Positions 39,901-51,000 of a DNA stretch of 64,000 nt are shown here, piece by piece (the stretch's first letter is position 1; each line of letters opens with the position of its first letter). Location of the stretch: NCBI RefSeq assembly GCF_009389715.1, contig NC_052399.1, forward strand, positions 9,364,585 through 9,428,584. The letters run 5' to 3'. The notes beneath the pieces are model-generated. The model was not told where the DNA came from and made no database searches. It was given only the letters and a program-made list of their open reading frames with translations. This DNA is from Phoenix dactylifera. Its lineage: Eukaryota > Streptophyta > Magnoliopsida > Arecales > Arecaceae. Both the position numbers and the translations under genes were made by a program.

Positions 39901-41343
39901 CACATTTGAACAACCCATAAGCCACAAAAAAAAACATATAAGTAAGAACCCATTTACTTTGTTATTTAGAAATGCAGCTCACCCATCATGATTACAAAGC
40001 TCAAACAACGTAACATATTTGATAATCAAAGCCTTAGATAAATGTGTGATTGAATAGTTTTAGTCAGTTTAGAAAATATTAATCATATTAAATTGTTGAA
40101 TAAATAAATAAATAAGTAAATACTAGTTTCAGCTGCTTTTGCTTCAAACTGCTGAAATTGATTGAAACCAGCCAAAACAGGCTGAAACCGACTGAAATTG
40201 ACCAAGTTTTGACCGAAACTTAAGAACCTTTCTTCAGCATATATCCTGGAAGATCAGTACTTGACAAACAAATCTCAACAGCAAGCATCACCTTTTTCTT
40301 ATCAAACTGATTAATATTAAGATTTTTTTAAACATTATAAAAGGTAGAGAGAAGCAAGCATTTTGTGATCGGGTAGGATGCAGACCTTCCTAATTCCTTT
40401 GCCACCGCCACCCCAGGATGCCTTGATCATGGCTGGGTAACCGACCACCTGACAACTAGACACTGCTTCTTCTGTTGTATAAACACAAGCTTCTCTATAA
40501 ATTTCCTCAGGAATAGAATCCAAACAGCTTTCTGCTGGAATTTGCACCTGTATGATCATTTCCAGGAAAGTGGATATAGCACACTTAAGGACAAAAAATA
40601 AGTGGGCTTACTAAATATAAAGGACAGTACAGGACTTACATGTGAGCCACTCCATGGAAGAGTTGGTACTCCTGCAGCTTGAGCGATCAGAGAAGAACCA
40701 ATTTTGTCACCTAGTGCTGCCATTGATGCAGCTGGAGGCCCAAGAAAAATTATTCCTCTTGCATTTAGTGCATCTGGAAGTTCAGGGTTCTCAGATGCAT
40801 GGCCCCAACCAGGCCAAACAGCAGAAACATGGGTTATTTCCGCCATCTGTCAACATTTTGAATTGTTATATTCATAAAGCAAAAAAAGCAAGGCACTTAC
40901 AAGTTTATTCCAACTTCACAGTATCAGCGTCGAGCATATTTATGAAAACTCAAGTGAAAAGAACCAACCTCGACAATGAGTTGAACATTGGCATAGTTAT
41001 TGTTGTTGGTTCCTCCAGGAACTTCCACAAATTGATCGGCAATCCTAATGTGTTCTGCATTAATTCTCAAGTCTTCTGGAGTTGCCATAGCTACCAATAG
41101 AATTGCTTTCTCCGATCCAAAGGTTTCATAAGCCCATGTTCTGATGCTACGTATAAATTTAACAGCTGCCATTCCATTATTTGCAATTAATATACTGTGG
41201 ATAGGTTTCTTCCCACCAAGCGCCATGCAGAAGTCATCGACTTCTGACAGTATAGCTGCATGTCTGAGTTGAACTGTTCCATTTGCAACTCCATTCATGG
41301 ACCAAGGTTCTGCCATCACTGGTCCCCTCTGGACTTCAGACAT
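24984..41343 (-). CDS. ACC1: Homomeric acetyl-CoA carboxylase, cytosolic type
   Basis: This enzyme carboxylates acetyl-CoA to malonyl-CoA in the cytosol, feeding fatty-acid elongation and flavonoid synthesis. The 31 in-frame coding exons are 41343-40969, 40846-40640, 40547-40386, 38907-38815, 38381-38286, 37985-37812, 37720-37627, 37524-37337, 37270-37220, 36817-36778, 36691-36567, 36489-36373, 36264-36190, 36070-36014, 35903-35799, 34890-34804, 33475-33284, 33192-33004, 31381-31271, 31138-31067, 30974-30798, 30581-30504, 30349-30227, 30114-29845, 29736-29381, 29217-28980, 28890-28538, 28316-28103, 27903-27721, 27602-25446 and 25040-24984, giving 2271 residues, close to Arabidopsis ACC1. Biotin carboxylase comes first ([16 protein letters not shown]-grasp GGGGKG at 240-245; [18 protein letters not shown] at 360-377). 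The biotin carrier has EVMKM with biotinyl Lys722 (codon 33358-33356). A central region follows, and the carboxyltransferase fills the large exon (from about 1535). The N-terminus, [14 protein letters not shown], lacks a plastid transit peptide. It appears intact. Confidence 0.95.
25446..27602 (-). other. ACC1: ACC1 exon 30: carboxyltransferase domains
   Basis: One 2157-base exon encodes 719 residues holding nearly all of the carboxyltransferase. The N-lobe has [18 protein letters not shown] and [17 protein letters not shown]. The acetyl-CoA and carboxybiotin site region has [13 protein letters not shown] and [14 protein letters not shown]. The C-lobe has [20 protein letters not shown] and [15 protein letters not shown], then [18 protein letters not shown]. 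In contrast, the rest of the gene is in small exons of 40-375 bases. A single huge carboxyltransferase exon is the pattern I recall for plant homomeric ACCase genes. Confidence 0.92.
31382..33003 (-). other. ACC1 intron 18 with inserted element
   Basis: This 1.6-kb intron separates the biotin-carrier exon (33192-33004) from 31381-31271. Borders are GTAAGC and CAG. The insert at 31773-32512 accounts for nearly half of it. Without it the intron would be about 880 bases. Confidence 0.8.
31773..32512. mobile_element. GGTAC/CCGG-rich non-autonomous element in ACC1 intron
   Basis: A 740-base block flanked by ATTACTT on both sides (31766-31772 and 32513-32519), a likely target-site duplication. It is GC-richer than the intron, contains a C16-17 run (about 31980-31996), (CT)n tracts (32081-32095, 32309-32400), and ends in sequence with repeated ACCGG/GGTAC motifs (32430-32500). 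Its right end (read inverted) resembles the right end of the insert at 48346-48997. It encodes nothing recognisable. Duplication length would suit hAT-like or Mutator-like families, but no clear inverted termini were seen. Confidence 0.55.
38908..40385 (-). other. ACC1 intron 3 with tandem and inverted sequence
   Basis: A 1.48-kb intron carrying an AT-rich insert from about 39163 to 40232. Four or more decayed copies of a 50-70-base unit containing AACCCATCTAAGCA lie at about 39620-39840. The left edge reads AAGGTTTTAAAACTC with GGTTTCGG nearby, and the right edge reads CCGAAACTTAAGAACCTT, roughly the inverse. It is a plausible non-autonomous transposon; the ends are imprecise. Confidence 0.45.
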
Positions 41344-41345
41344 GC

Positions 41346-42325
41346 TGCACAGGCAAAGGAATACTATAAATAGATTCGAGCATTTTAAACTAAAAGCATA
41401 TTTTTAAGTATCATTTCTTTCACCTTTTTTCAAGCTCTTTAAATGTTTTGTGCCCATCTATTATTATTAACAACATATCTCCACACAAGCTCACTAAGGG
41501 ATCAATTTTGCAAACGACTATTTTCGATCAAATTTTGATTTTAGAATATTCTTTGAGTCTAGATTAAAAGAGTAAACATGAAAGACAATTTATAAAATCG
41601 AAAAGGTCTAGTTGCATAACATTCTAATTTTGTCAAGACAGTTATGCAAAAAGATCCAATACTAACAAGGTATCAGGGTTAAATTTACCCTCCTGACAGA
41701 TTATTTGATACCTATATCGGTTTATTTACAGATAAAGTTTGGTTAATAGTTAGCTAATATTTAATACATGGCAAATTTAAAAGGAAAACACAGAATAAAA
41801 TCACAAATTTTCCAACAAAATGCAACAGACAAGAATGGAGGGGAAAAGTATTAAACCAAAATCCACGGCGTTCTGCAAAGAAATTTCACACAACACGATC
41901 TCAAGAGAACATAAAGCAAGCTTAATAATGATAGCGATTATCTTACCGGAAACCAAATATAAATGACTCAAATCACTCTTCCATGACATATTTTAGCTCA
42001 ATGATTGCTACAGAACCAATCAATCTCGCTAAATTTTTTTGAAAAAAGATAGATAGGAACACGTATCGCGTCTCCTTCGGTAGAAAATATTGCACCATTA
42101 AATCAGACTAGCCTCCGAATCAATCAGGAAAAAAAAAAACATATCTTGCTAAATCAAAATCTAAAGAAACGAACAAAATGCAAAAATCACAACCTAATAA
42201 ACCGCAAAAGAAGAGGACCCAGCATCCGAAACACATCCAAGCAAGGTCCAGACAGCACAAACCCACACCAGTACCATACCAAGAGTCAAGAAAGGCAAAC
42301 AAGATGGGAACTTTGGGCAACTCAC
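41346..42325 (-). other. Predicted ACC1 5'UTR intron
   Basis: The ACC1 start codon sits one base after a strong acceptor (TTTGCCTGTGCAG). A matching donor GTGAGT occurs at 42325 on the minus strand. The leader intron would be about 980 bases. Leader introns are common in plant housekeeping genes; this one is predicted from splice signals only. Confidence 0.5.
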
Positions 42326-42584
42326 ATCGGAGTAGAGACAGGGGAGGCCAAGATCTCCCCTTTCAAGCCAAATCCGGTTCAGAAGTCCTTCTAGATTTTA
42401 ATCCTTCTTCCTCAACTCGCCGCGAAGCGCCCATTCACCGAGAAGCCTCAAGTATTCGACGAAATGACTGGGAGCAATAAGAAAAAAAAAAAGAGAGAAG
42501 AAAAACAAGGACAAGAGAGAAAAGGAGCGGAAAGGAGAGCAGAAACCGGCGGAATTATGAGAGAAAGAGAGATAAACCTAACAG

Positions 42585-42612
42585 CTTTAAATGGGAAGGG
42601 AGCCCCACGTGG
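42585..42612 (-). promoter_or_regulatory. Predicted ACC1 core promoter with G-box
   Basis: On the minus strand a TTTAAA TATA-like motif (about 42585-42591) is preceded by a perfect CCACGTGG G-box (42605-42612). Downstream is CT-rich leader sequence leading to the candidate leader exon at about 42550-42326. G-boxes bind bZIP and bHLH factors; whether this one does is unknown. Confidence 0.4.
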
Positions 42613-42799
42613 TACCTGCCACCCTCCGCCTTCCCTTCTCTCACCCCAATCGGAAGTAGCTCCCAACTACCCCCTTCCAATCCCATCGCATTCAGCCAAA
42701 AATGCGATCTTTTCTACTTTTCCTCCCCCTCGCCACCTCTCGCCCCCTCATTCGGATTAAAACACAAAAAAATAATTCCCTTTCCCGTCAAAACTCAGA

Positions 42800-45700
42800 T
42801 TTCTTCTCCACTTTTTGCAAGTATTGCGTCTTGGGAGGGGTGAAAAGGATGGCGGTGGCTTGAGCTTATCGGACCTTTGAATTTTGACTGGGAGTTGGGT
42901 GATGTTGCTGACCAACTCTTCGTTGTCGCTAGGGTCTGGGATTTGTTGATTTTTGTGGTCAATAATGTCTACGTTGAAGAGTTGAGGCCCTTGGAACCGG
43001 AAGGGAGCGAGGAAAGGAACGTGTGCTCGGTTTCCATAGTTATTAATTTAGTTTAGGTAGGCGGTACACCTGGTCCTAGTAAATTGCGTGGGGCCTCGTG
43101 TGCTCTTTGGATTGGATGAGGTTGCTAATGTTGTATCTTGCTGATCGAAATAGTTGTTTGAGGGTTTTAAGAGAGGAATTAGTGAGAATAGGCATTGAAA
43201 GAAATGGGTGTCGCAGTTGTTGGTAGGAGTTTAGTTAGGTGGATGATGCATGCCTTCCTCGCCTCTTTTTACACCTATCTATCAATCTATCCATCCACAC
43301 CCACACACACACACATATATAAAAGATGAATATATTCAAAAAAAATCTATTTTTCTCAAATCTAAAATCAACAATATAATATTTAAATTAAAGATCCATA
43401 TTATTGATCATGGTTTTATTGCTAATAATATCTAAAAACCGGATATTACATAATTTGGTGGCCTATATTACATGACCTATATGTCATATAGACACGGACA
43501 TGCACGGCTTTCATTGTGTTGGTATGTTAAAAAATATGATAAAGCACTTCAATTGAGAATCCATCTTGAGATCACATTTTACATATATATATTGAAAATC
43601 AATAGATTTTGATGCTTAGATCACAACAAAATATGATCTCTTATTATATTTTTCATTCATTTTCGTACTCATTTGATGATGTGTAGGTTAAAGGCCACTA
43701 TCATATATAACTTTTAATTTCTAAGCATTTTTAATAATATAAATCATAATCGTTGGTATGCATCTTTGATTTAGATGTTCTGTTATTAAGTTTGGAGTGA
43801 AGTAAATAGCTTCTTTTTTAGAGAGGAGCAAAGTTCCATCTCTATGTAGATATATGCATACATGCATACATAAATATACATACATATATACATATACATT
43901 GATACAATTTCAAACAAACATGCATACACACACATACATATATTATGCTTGCCCAAATGTGTGAATATGTATGTGGTTTATCTTACAAATCAAACTAGTT
44001 TAGCTAACCCATCCATAACCTCAATTGGTTTAAGCTTTTTCAAACTCCAAATTGTCACTTTTTCACCCCGCAAAAAACTTACATCCATGCATTATTACTT
44101 GATGAATTTCTTCGAAACCTACTTCAATATCCTAAATGATGATTTCTTTATTTTTGATTTCTTTGTAAATAGTTATACAATGTAACTATCAAAGCAACCC
44201 TACGAGACTAATACTCATATCTACTTGATTTAATAGTGACTTGGATAGCTAGAGAAAAGTATTAGCTCTCCTTAAAATGTCACTAGCTAGTGAGACAAAC
44301 ATAAAGAAGCATCATAGATACAATTACCATCTTAGGTCCACTAAACCAGGCTTTTGCTTGATATTACGAGCGGCTTTTAGCTAAAAAAAACAATTGAAAC
44401 ATTGACAATTTAGGCTTTTTCTTTTGTATGGCCTTTGTTGTGCATTAATGTCGATTGTTACAATTGAATCCACGTTAGCTCGGATAGCTTCACACTAGTA
44501 TTCAAGCAATAATAGTTGCTTGATTGTTTATTGGACCACATACAGATTTTGGTTGGATTTGTTATTTATAATCTTTTTCATGAAATCATTGTCAATATAT
44601 GACATGAATATTAACATATTAGTCCCTCTTTCCATAGACAATCCCAGAAAGGTTCTTTTGAACAATATCTATTGATACATGATGGATAGGACAAAACCTA
44701 TAGCTAGGATTATTGAATGATAACTATGCCCTTGAGAGGGCTTGTAGTGCAAAATGTGTTCCCCAACAACTTTTTCATCACAAATATTTCTTTTGCCCTG
44801 CATCTTCTTTTAACCACCCCCCACCTGTTTGTGTTTATGGACCAAAAGTCTTGCTACTTGCTTGGAACTTGCAATAATCACCAGTATAATCACTGTATCT
44901 CTCTCTCTCTCTTTCTCATTTCTCTCCATTTCACATCCCTCTGTCTCCTCCTCCCAATGTCACAAGGCATTATTTTGTTGAATGATATTCACTCCCCATT
45001 CCACAAGCAACTCCATTTGTACCTATCTTTTTTTGTCGAGATTTTTTCATCCCATGATATGTGAATTTTATATACTAAACTTTGCGTCAAACTCTAGCAA
45101 CTACTCAAAAGGAATTTCTTCAATGCAGTGTACCAGGAAATTATTTAGATCTATTACATTAAATTGGGTAGGTTCCACTCATTTTCAATAGAGGAAAAGG
45201 AATTCTTTAGCTCCTTGTCTCCCTAAAAATTTTTTAAAAAAGAAATTGGTCTAATAAACACTTTGCTAGCACTATTACTACAGTCCAAGTAAGACAGAAC
45301 AAGTGCACAACTAATCCATTAATTGAACCATCATACACTATACTCTTTCTCCATCACCAGTGTTTGAGCTACCAGTATAAACTCAAAGTACCAAACAATT
45401 TATAAGGCTACATTCGATTTTTAAGTCCGAGTAACCCAACATGATACAAACTAGATAAAACTAGTCAAAATTCTGATCCGTTCTTGACGAATTGGGGTAG
45501 ATAGAATTAGATCTCAGCTGTAGAAACAAGGTGGAGTCATGGCAATTCTTAACTACTTTTTTTTTCTTTGCCACTCCTACTCTGAGGTCGTAGTCGTAGT
45601 TTTAGGGTTGTACTGTGAGGCTTGCTGTCTAAGATTGCTCTCTAGAGAGTGAGCACTAATTTGAGATTGGAGCTAGAAATACAGAGTATCATCATCTTGA

Positions 45701-45960
45701 AATCTCTAAAACAAATGGAATTTGTGCCGCGTTAACCAGCAATTCAGGATGTTAATGAGCCGGGATCAGGCCTACCAGACCTGAAATTAACAGGCCCACA
45801 AGATGTTATACTAAATAAATGAATGGAAACGGAAGATGCGAGCTTTCTTTTGGAGGCATAACTCTTATACTTCGAAGCTCCATTTGATTGCTTTGCAAGA
45901 CATCACAAAGCCTCGTTGTATGAGAGCAATTGGATAAATAGAATAAAAGTTTTGTTATGA
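42800..45960. other. Intergenic upstream of ACC1, no gene seen
   Basis: AT-rich spacer. It contains (CA)n/(TA)n runs near 43292-43320, a degenerate TACATA/CATACA tract (43851-43945) and a (CT)n tract near 44901-44913. Open frames such as 44717-45064 are hydrophobic shadows of T-rich DNA. Nothing recognisable was seen. Confidence 0.5.
43851..43945. repeat. Degenerate TACATA/CATACA microsatellite
   Basis: An alternating purine-pyrimidine tract built from ATACATACATA-type words, interrupted by single changes. Such tracts are unstable and useful only as markers. Confidence 0.8.
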
Positions 45961-45964
45961 ATGC

Positions 45965-46257
45965 AAGAATCGGTGTGGACGTATATTTAGTCCTATATCG
46001 ATTATTTGCTTGGTAAATCTTGAATATTTATATAGGATCAAAGAATCTAAATAATACCTTATGGCTAGCTATTTTGAATGAGATCTTGAATTATTACAAA
46101 TGGTATTAGAGCGGACCTGGCCTATAACCTACGTGGAATAAGGAACACTGAAGTATGAATCCATTGAAGCTGACCACTGGCCAATCATGATACTTGTGAT
46201 TAGATTTAAATGTATTTAAATTCTTAGTCATTTTGGATGAGATTCTAAATTGTTACA
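45965..46257 (+). mobile_element. Degenerate TRIM-like LTR remnant
   Basis: It resembles, in inverse orientation, the element at 62141-63068. Shared words include TAGCTATTTTGAATGAGATC before a primer-like TGGTATTAGAGCGGACC (about 46093-46109). A second copy of the LTR end (ATTTTGGATGAGATTCTAAATT, decayed, then GTTACA) lies near 46230-46257. Both LTR copies are truncated. Confidence 0.5.
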
Positions 46258-46278
46258 CCAAGCATCTTATATTATCTT

Positions 46279-46830
46279 CCTCATAAAAGTTTTATGCAGA
46301 TTTTCGTCCGCACATAACAATTATGCCGACATAACGTGCCTAGTAACCGTCTGTGCATAAAAGTCTTATGCGGTTGATAAACTGCATTGAGAGGAATACG
46401 CAGACACCGTACTCCAGGAATCTTTCTCTCGCATAAACATGTTATGCGTACAGAAACTTTTGGCCGCATAAACGCGTTATGCGGTTTATTCCGCATAGAG
46501 AATTTATACGCGGACGCGATGCTTCAGGAATTGGTCTCATGCATAAAACGTTTATGCGGATTCTTGACCTGTCTGTGCATAGAATTCTTATGCGGTTGAA
46601 TTACCGCATAGATAAGTATATGTATCCAGCGAGCACCAGGATTGATTCTCGCGCATAAAATTATGCGGATTTCATCCGTGCTTAAACAATATGCGGATCA
46701 CCAGGCACGTGGGCTCCCTCTGCGCAAAAATTACAAGTGTGGATGTAAATCCGTATAGATAATAAGTAAAGGGACGTAGTGGACCCAGATTCCGCTACCT
46801 CGCATAAAATTCCTATGCAGGCCGTAGGCT
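46279..46830. repeat. Tandem array of short palindromes, period near 111 bp
   Basis: Around a dozen imperfect palindromes of the form GCATAA-(3 to 6 bases)-TTATGC occur in 550 bases, for example near 46350, 46429, 46463, 46489, 46539, 46573, 46602, 46649 and 46800. They are grouped in longer repeats marked by CCAGGAATC/TCAGGAATT/CCAGGATTG at 46414, 46524 and 46636, a spacing of 110-112 bases. Each full unit holds three hairpins. Arms pair while their sequences differ between units. The array begins right after the TRIM-like remnant and ends at a GC-rich block. I recognise no named repeat family. Confidence 0.75.
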
Positions 46831-46859
46831 CGTACTGTAAGTATGCGAAGGTCCGCAGC

Positions 46860-47226
46860 AAATGAGAGGCGCTTCTCCAGTGCCAGCGCCGGCGGTGCCT
46901 CGGCCCCTTCGTCTGCGACCCCGACACCATCCTAAACTTCGGCAGTCACCGCCGACGATCTCAATGCCTAGGAGTTTCTCGTAGGGTCGTTCGATGGAGT
47001 GGCGACGCCGGCGATCGGCGTCGGCTTCGGCGGTGGGATTCGTTTTCCCTTTATTTGCTCAACTATGCATCAAGACCCGAGAAGCATCTGACGTTGTGGA
47101 TTTTGACAAGCGCTCCGTATGATGCATTATATTTTTGGTAGAAGTTGGCAGGACCGAATTCCCGGAGGCGGTGATCGGATCTCGGCCCCCTTTCCCGGCT
47201 CCCAGCATCCTGACGTCGAGCAGAGG
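46860..47226 (+). other. GC-rich exon-like block of unknown origin
   Basis: Strongly GC-rich with CG-rich codon-like texture, ending CGAGCAGAG followed by GTAAGC, a good plant splice donor. A possible downstream exon lies at about 47462-47536 between TTCAG and GTATCT. In-frame stops occur in every frame of the first block, so no intact product is supported. It may be a captured or dead gene fragment. Confidence 0.3.
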
Positions 47227-48345
47227 TAAGCCATTAAGTTATGATTAATTTTTAGTTTGCTCACAATAACATCTGAATGGGCATGAATGAAGCAAACTGA
47301 TAGTTTACCGCTATATTTCTACTCTCTTTCTCTCTCTTTTTTTTATATTTCTTATGAATTTTTCAATAGCTACGAAGTGTTTTACCCCTTGCATTCTATG
47401 AGCTCTGTGTCTTTTTCTAGGTTAACAACTATCTTATGTTATCATTACATTTTTTCCTTCAGTTTAAGTTTACAAGAGAATGAAAACCGTGGAGCATTTT
47501 ATGAGACATTTCATGGTGGAAGCATCAGCATCCGGGTATCTCTTTTCTCTTTCATGTTGTGATTCTTTCACCCATATATGCCTGTTTATATCTTGTGCAC
47601 AACCAAAATCTACAGTTCTACATGCATATGTCAACAAATGTCATCTATTCAATATGTGAACAAAACTTGACCTTAGTTGTGTGGGTCAGATGAGCACTTG
47701 ACTTGGCCCTACACAGAAATCAGGGGCTGCTGTGATCCGTGCAGTATGTACAAGAGAGAGAGAGCAAGTTGAGCCACAATGTCATTGGTACGATTCATCG
47801 TCCGAATCCTACTGATGCAAATTATGTGATGGACTATCCAAATTTAGAATCCAGATAGTTATGCATGTATTGGGATATTTGAGAAGCTTATGCATCAGAT
47901 GAACACAAAATGACAACTTCTGATGATGACATAAGTGGTGATGCTTTGGCCTATTGTTAGGTTAAAAACCAGAAAAGTTTTGATCCGTATGTGTTTTGTT
48001 TGTATTGCTATTGATGGTTGGGATTCTTGATTGTATAGCCAGCCATGCTTTTTGTTACCTTCTCCATCTATTTTATAAAGACTGTTACTCAGTCACCGCC
48101 GCCTCCGCCTTGAGAGGAATCTATGCAACATCCCAGCCGTTTGCAACAACTCCCAGCGAACAACCAAGCCGTTCTGCAACCACTCCCAGTGAACAACCAA
48201 GCTGTTAAGAAGCTGTTCTAACTTACCTTGATTTACGGAAACAACCAAACTACTTTTGTAATCAGTTACGAAGCACTCGATTATATATATATATATATCT
48301 CCTGTAACTCACCGAAATGTGGTGAAGAGAGAGTTCAGTAAAGCT

Positions 48346-48997
48346 TAAGGTACACTGAATAGGTACCAGTAGGCGTACCGGTTGTCTGCCGGACCTGTTC
48401 GTACTGGAACCGGTTCGGTATGAACTGGTCTTTTGTTTAAATTTTTTTTTGGTTCACAGATGCACGCGGACGCGCATGGAAAAAGAAATTTTTTTTTGGT
48501 TCGCGTCGCGTCCGCCTCTGCGCGGACTCGCCAGGGCTGGCCATGCCACTCTGTGGCATTTATGACCGCGCACGAGGGGGAATCGCGCGCAGGGCGATTC
48601 CCAGCGTGGGGAATTGCACTCGCGCGCCGTGGAATCGCGCCGCGCGCGGAAACGCGCGGGAGGAACCACGAGCAGGCATGCGGCCCCGTGCCCGTGCGGG
48701 GCACTCTGCCCCATGCCACACACTCTCACAGCACAGCGCGCGCGTGCTGTGGTTTAAAAGTCACAGTGTGCGCATTGTAGTTAAAAAAAAGGGATACCAG
48801 TGCGAACCGGGGAGCCGGCCGGTTCGCACGGGTACGGGCCGGTACGAGATCAGTACTCATCCAGTACACTATGTACCGGTCGGTACTAGCTCGAAAACAG
48901 CTGGAACCGGTATCCACGCTGTCCGGGTACTGGTTTCAGGCCGGACCGGTCTGTACTGGGCCGAACCGACCGGTATGGACCGGTTTGGCAGACCATG
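48346..48997. mobile_element. GGTAC/CCGG-rich element inserted in the Copia 5' LTR
   Basis: The insert is flanked by the 8-base direct repeat GTAAAGCT (48338-48345 and 48998-49005), a clean target-site duplication. It starts TAAGGTACACTGAATAGG and ends GGCAGACCATG. Both ends are packed with GGTAC, ACCGG and CCGGT words, and the middle is CG-rich (48440-48740). It has no coding capacity that I recognise. Eight-base duplications are typical of hAT transposons, but conserved hAT termini are not evident. Confidence 0.65.
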
Positions 48998-49024
48998 GTA
49001 AAGCTACTGTTTATATTCTCTATA

Positions 49025-49037
49025 TGGTATCAGAGCA
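49025..49037 (+). other. Primer-binding site (tRNA-Met type)
   Basis: TGGTATCAGAGCA is the canonical plant Copia primer site. It directly follows the short tail of the split 5' LTR and lies about 50 bases before the gag start. Confidence 0.9.
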
Positions 49038-49084
49038 TGTTTATCTCCATCGAGTCTTTTTTTTCTCTGATCCCCATCGGCGCC

Positions 49085-50098
49085 ATGGCAGCTTCCTCTA
49101 ATACCTCCCCGTTAGTCCATTAGTCTACCTCCTTCCCCACTGATAACTCTTTAGTCGCCATTAATGCCTCCACTCAAATTACTGCTCAGCTTACCCCGAC
49201 TAATTTCTCCTCCTGGAGTGCTTAGTTCGAGTTCCTTCTTCTTGGCTATAATCTCTATGGATATGTTGATGGCACTATTACTGGTTCTTCTGTCTTTGAT
49301 GGCACATCACTCCAACCAACTAGTTCTTCTTCCCCCTGGTTTCGCCAAGATAAACTAATCCTAAGCGCTATATTAACCTCCGTTTCGAATGCTATGATAC
49401 CTCTCATAGCGATCTCCAAAACCGCACGCGAAGCCTGGAGCAAGCTGAACAAACTTTATGCCAGCCGCTCCCGCACTCGTTTCATGCAGCTTAAGGAGGA
49501 GTTAACTCTTCTTCAAAGAGGTAACCGGAGTGTTACTGACTTCTTACAGTATGTCAAAACAATTACTGATGCACTTGCCCTTATCGATTCTCCTCTATCT
49601 GATGATGACATTACTCTCCATGTTCTACATGGGCTTGGTCCTGATTTTCGGGACATTGCTGCTCCCATTTGGGCCCGAGAATCCTCCTTGTCTTTTGAGG
49701 GGCTCCATGATTTGCTAGTAGGCCATGAAGCCTACTTGAAACATCTTGAGACATCTTCTCAGCAGCTGGTAGCCACTGCCAATTCCACCCAACGCAGGCC
49801 GTCATCGGGACAATGCTTCTCTAAACGCCAATCATCCTTCCCTTGCCACTACCAGGATCACAAAGGTGAATACTCAAGGCCTCGCTATGCTCCTAAATGC
49901 CAACTCTGTGAACGTGTTGGTCACACTGCAAACACTGTCCCAAACTGCACTATTCCAAACCCACTGCAAATTGTGCTTCTACTACTCAACCAAATGACAA
50001 GTGTTGGCTTGTTGACTCAGCGGCCTCCCACAACATCACTACCAAGTTATCTAATCTTCATCTTCATTCTAAATACGATGGCACTGATGAGGTTGTGA
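49085..50098 (+). pseudogene. Copia gag-protease remnant
   Basis: The frame from ATG 49085 runs into gag but carries two in-frame TAG codons (about 49121 and 49224) before a long open stretch from 49394. The open part contains a typical Copia gag core (AWSKLNKLYASRSRTRFMQL and LHGLGPDFRDI). The zinc knuckle near 49898-49950 begins CQLCERVGHTANT, but its last cysteine position reads valine. After a frameshift the protease centre reads LVDSAASHNIT near 50010, where Copia proteases normally have DSG. The catalytic Asp is kept and the Gly is lost. Confidence 0.85.
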
Positions 50099-50409
50099 TT
50101 GGTCATGGTTCTGGGTTGCCTGTGACACATATTGGTTCGTTATCCCTTCCTTTTCTTGACCGTATATTTCATATAAATGATACTCTCTGTGTTCCCACTC
50201 TTCAGAAGATCCTCATTTCTGTTCATCAATTTACCAAGGATAATAATGTTTTCATGGAATTTCATCCATCATATTTTCTTATAAAGGACCGGAGCACGGG
50301 GAAGCTTCTTCTACAAGGGCTGTGTGAGCATGGTGTCTATCCTCTTCCAAACATGCGCGAGCTTCCGCCATCTCCTTAGAAACTTGCGTTTGTTCATGAG
50401 AAGGTCTCC

Positions 50410-51000
50410 TTGGCGGGTTGGCACAACCACCTTGGCCATCCATCTTCAAAAAATGTTTCTCGTCTTGTTTCTTCTCTTTCACATCCTGTTAACGGTTCTA
50501 TGCCGAGTTCCAAGCTTTGTACCTCTTGTGCTATCAATAAAGCTCACAAATTGCCTTTTAACTCCCATGGTTTGACTCCCCTTGAGCTTCTTTATGCTGA
50601 TGTTTGGGGTCCGTCTCCCATTGCTAGTGTAGATGACAAGTATTATATTATCTTTGTCGACCATTTCACCAGATATGTGTAGTTCTTTCCTCTAAAACAA
50701 AAGTCTGAAGTCCGGACCTTATTTCCACAGTTTCACCGCATGGTTACCACTCGTTTTAATACAAAAGTTTGTGGGCTATACTCTGACAATGGTGGTGAGT
50801 TCGTTGCCTTAAAAACCTATCTTTCGGACCATGGCATCAGCCACTACACATCGGCTCCTCACACTGCTCAACAAAACGGTGTCTCTGAACGTCGCCATCG
50901 TCATGTGGTAGAAACCGGCTCACCCTTCTCACTCATGCCTCTCTTCCGCAAGTTTTTTGGTCGTATGCATTCTCTACTGCTACTTATCTCGTCAACCGGA
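50410..51000 (+). pseudogene. Copia integrase remnant
   Basis: The HHCC zinc-binding part is present (WHNHLGHPS, later CTSCAINKAH). The first catalytic Asp lies in YADVWGPSP, the second in YSDNGGEF, and the region of the third reads QQNGVSERRHRH. A TAG interrupts the frame near 50680, between the zinc domain and the second Asp. It belongs to the 48203-52858 element. Confidence 0.85.

Noticed and set aside
42464..42760. Plus-strand frame of 98 codons near the ACC1 promoter
   Set aside because: Polar low-complexity product over the predicted leader and promoter of ACC1; no evidence of a divergent gene.
46281..46599. Open frames on both strands in the palindrome array
   Set aside because: Palindromic repeats give matching frames on both strands; products have no family likeness.
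48345..49001. Several open frames over 90 codons in the GGTAC-rich insert
   Set aside because: CG-rich non-coding sequence is open in many frames on both strands; no family likeness was seen.
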